From Polaribacter porphyrae (GTDB lineage: Bacteria; Bacteroidota; Bacteroidia; Flavobacteriales; Flavobacteriaceae), in assembly GCF_002954685.1 (NCBI RefSeq), contig NZ_MSCN01000001.1, positions 897,600 to 961,599 of the forward strand: 64,000 nt of DNA. Reading direction: 5' to 3'. The position numbers and the translations under genes were made by a program. Of this stretch, positions 62,449-64,000 are shown in pieces. Positions within the stretch are counted from its first letter, which is position 1. Every line of letters starts with the position of its first letter. The notes below the pieces were generated by a model that worked only from the letters and a program-made list of their open reading frames with translations, ran no database searches and was not told the DNA's origin.

Positions 62449-63540
62449 TTAAGTCATTTTTTTACTTCTTTTAATGATACTTTTTTTACCATTTTTAAAA
62501 GCTACCATAAAAGCTGATTTGTAGCCTTTATGTTTGGCTTCTTTTAAAGATTTTTTAGCAGATTTATATTTAGAAGTAACACCATAATAATATTTGTAAT
62601 AACTTCCAATTTTTACTCTCTTAACGTTTTTTAAACCTTTAAAATTATATGACTTTAAAGGTATTTTGTTTTTGCCTGAAGCTATCTGAATTTTGAATTC
62701 AACTGTATCAGAAACTACATCTTCAACCTTATCATCAACAGTATTTAACTTTTGATTATTAACATATTTTTTTATAGCATCTGCAATAGCTTTTGCCATT
62801 TGTTTTTGCCCTTTTTTTGAGTTTAGATATTTACCCTCTCTTTTATTTGTTAAAAAGCCTAATTCTACCAAAACACTTGGCATTATTGTTTCTCTTAATA
62901 CTTGAAAATTATCTTGTTTTACCTTTCTATTATGTCTTTTTAGTTTTGTAGTAAAATTATTTTGAATTAAACTTGCTATTTCTAAACTCTTATCTAAATT
63001 CTCTTCTTGTAAAAGTGATAAACCAATTACAGATTCTGCAGAATTTGAATCAAATCCTTTATACCTTTTTTCATAATTATCTTCTAACAGAATAGAAGCA
63101 TTTTCTCTTTTTGCAATTTCTAAATTTTTTTTATTACCTCTTAAACCTAAAACGAAAGTTCCTGCTCCATATGCATTTGACGTATGAGAATCGCAATGAA
63201 TAGATACAAATAAGTCTGCTTTTGCATTATTGGCTATTTCTCCTCTTTTCCATAACTCTGGATAAACGTCTGTCTCTCTAGTAAAAATAACTTTTATATC
63301 TTTTCGTGTTTTTAATTCTTTACCTACAAGAAGTGCTACTTTTAGAGCGATATTTTTTTCTTTAAATCCATTACCTAAATTACCAGGATCTTTACCTCCA
63401 TGACCTGCATCTAAAACTATTGTATATTTTTTTTGGGCTATAATTTTTGATGAATAAAATGTAAGTCCTAATAAAAAGCCTAGAAAAATTAAGCTTTTTA
63501 ATTTGGTATTAAATTTGTTGTTTTCTACGATAATCATCAA
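62449..63540 (-). CDS. N-acetylmuramoyl-L-alanine amidase with SPOR-like tail
   Basis: 363 residues. A signal or membrane segment (about 14-35) precedes an Amidase_3 domain: zinc ligands H in LDAGHGGKDPGN, E in GFKEKNIALKVA, H in FVSIHCDSHTS, and the catalytic glutamate in VLVELGFLTNKREG. The C-terminus (about 280-350) has a SPOR-like pattern (FKIQIASGKNKIPLKSYNFKG, YKYYYGVTSKYKSAKKSL). It splits peptide stems from glycan in the periplasm. It diverges from lptD across 89 bases. Confidence 0.93.
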   Translation of the reverse strand: MMIIVENNKFNTKLKSLIFLGFLLGLTFYSSKIIAQKKYTIVLDAGHGGKDPGNLGNGFKEKNIALKVALLVGKELKTRKDIKVIFTRETDVYPELWKRGEIANNAKADLFVSIHCDSHTSNAYGAGTFVLGLRGNKKNLEIAKRENASILLEDNYEKRYKGFDSNSAESVIGLSLLQEENLDKSLEIASLIQNNFTTKLKRHNRKVKQDNFQVLRETIMPSVLVELGFLTNKREGKYLNSKKGQKQMAKAIADAIKKYVNNQKLNTVDDKVEDVVSDTVEFKIQIASGKNKIPLKSYNFKGLKNVKRVKIGSYYKYYYGVTSKYKSAKKSLKEAKHKGYKSAFMVAFKNGKKSIIKRSKKMT

Positions 63541-63629
63541 TAAAATTTAACTAATTTTGGCAACATAAATTTGTTGTTTCAAATATTGAGCCATACATTT
63601 ACTTACATACAAAAATAGTGTTTATAGCA

Positions 63630-64000
63630 TTGCAATCAAATCAATCATACATTCTTTTATTTTGCTGTTTCTTTTTTATAAAGTTAGGTTTTGGGCAAGA
63701 CATAAAGTCTAATAAAAAAATTATTATTCCTAAAATAAAAAAAGATACACTATATCCAAAAAAAACAGATAGTTTAAAGTTTATAAAAAAGGATAGTGTA
63801 CTTCTAAAAACAAAAGATACAATAGTAAATGACAGCATTAAACCTAAAGAAGTTATAGATGATATTATTACGCATGTTGCCAAAGACTACACTATACAAG
63901 ATGCAAAAAACAAAACTGTAACTTTATATAATGAAGCCAATATTGTCTATACTGATATTGATTTAAAAGCGGGTATCATTATTATTGATTATAAGAAAAA
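63630..64000 (+). CDS. lptD: LPS-assembly protein LptD, 3' partial
   Basis: Open frame from TTG 63630 to the window end (123 codons). It begins with a signal peptide (LLFCCFFFIKLGFGQD), a threonine/lysine-rich spacer and then an OstA/LptA-like N-domain (YTIQDAKNKTVTLYNEANIVYTDIDLKAGIIIIDY), which matches the start of Bacteroidota LptD. The beta-barrel lies outside the window. LptD inserts lipopolysaccharide into the outer membrane. The pairing with a divergent amidase gene is common in Flavobacteriia. The TTG start is inferred, since no in-frame ATG precedes the signal peptide. Confidence 0.75.
   Translation, partial: MQSNQSYILLFCCFFFIKLGFGQDIKSNKKIIIPKIKKDTLYPKKTDSLKFIKKDSVLLKTKDTIVNDSIKPKEVIDDIITHVAKDYTIQDAKNKTVTLYNEANIVYTDIDLKAGIIIIDYKK

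Overview
The window looks like chromosome from a marine member of the Flavobacteriaceae (Bacteroidota), near Polaribacter or Tenacibaculum. This is an inference from the strong AT-richness, promoters of the Bacteroidota type (TTTG, about 20 bases, TAnnTTTG), weak ribosome binding sites, several TTG starts, and gene families typical of the group (2TM-domain proteins, LytTR regulators, DUF2141, DUF1015, SOTCase/AOTCase-type carbamoyltransferase, flavobacterial menaquinone genes). No rRNA, tRNA or CRISPR array was seen.

Layout. 1-7.9 kb: the end of lysA, a GNAT enzyme, yebC, an AI-2E family permease, a cupin plus membrane LytTR pair, and a HerA-like ATPase. 8.0-10.3 kb: one GHKL ATPase with a nuclease-like C-terminus, bounded on both sides by imperfect palindromes; it looks like an inserted accessory (possibly defence) gene. 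10.5-14.4 kb: an operon with a LytS-type histidine kinase fused to a 2TM domain, four separate 2TM proteins, a DUF2306 protein and a LytTR response regulator. 15.4-23.6 kb: an arginine/proline operon (GNAT, argG, argC, proC, argD, proA, proB, argF') interrupted by palindromic repeats. The argB, argE and argH genes expected next are absent; a decayed IS982-family element and about 0.8 kb of unrecognised sequence follow. 25.7-28.1 kb: topB (TTG start), carrying three in-frame 72-bp copies of a palindromic repeat that also occurs between genes.

28.1-41.8 kb: mostly housekeeping genes: M1 peptidase, gcvT, two small membrane proteins with their own signals, PAP2 phosphatase, ychF, ferredoxin, acyl-CoA reductase, serC-serA-DUF1015, a YggS protein and a DnaQ/GIY-YIG nuclease. 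41.8-48.7 kb: a papain-like protease, a 1345-residue secreted caspase-like protease with five tandem LamG-like repeats, an ECF sigma factor and its RskA-like anti-sigma factor. This is the strongest candidate for a little-described system. 48.9-50.7 kb: an orphan C-terminal SPFH fragment, a structured flavobacterial element with a nested palindrome, and rtcB.

51.5-64 kb: a peptidoglycan-binding protein, then a long minus-strand run: amidase, MlaD-like protein, two Fe-S proteins of HdrC/HdrB type, a SPOR lipoprotein, two PH-domain proteins, menA, an SRPBCC protein, menC, a CPBP protease and menE. The start of lptD diverges at the right edge. Menaquinone synthesis, a probable quinone-linked Fe-S reductase and envelope maintenance share this run.
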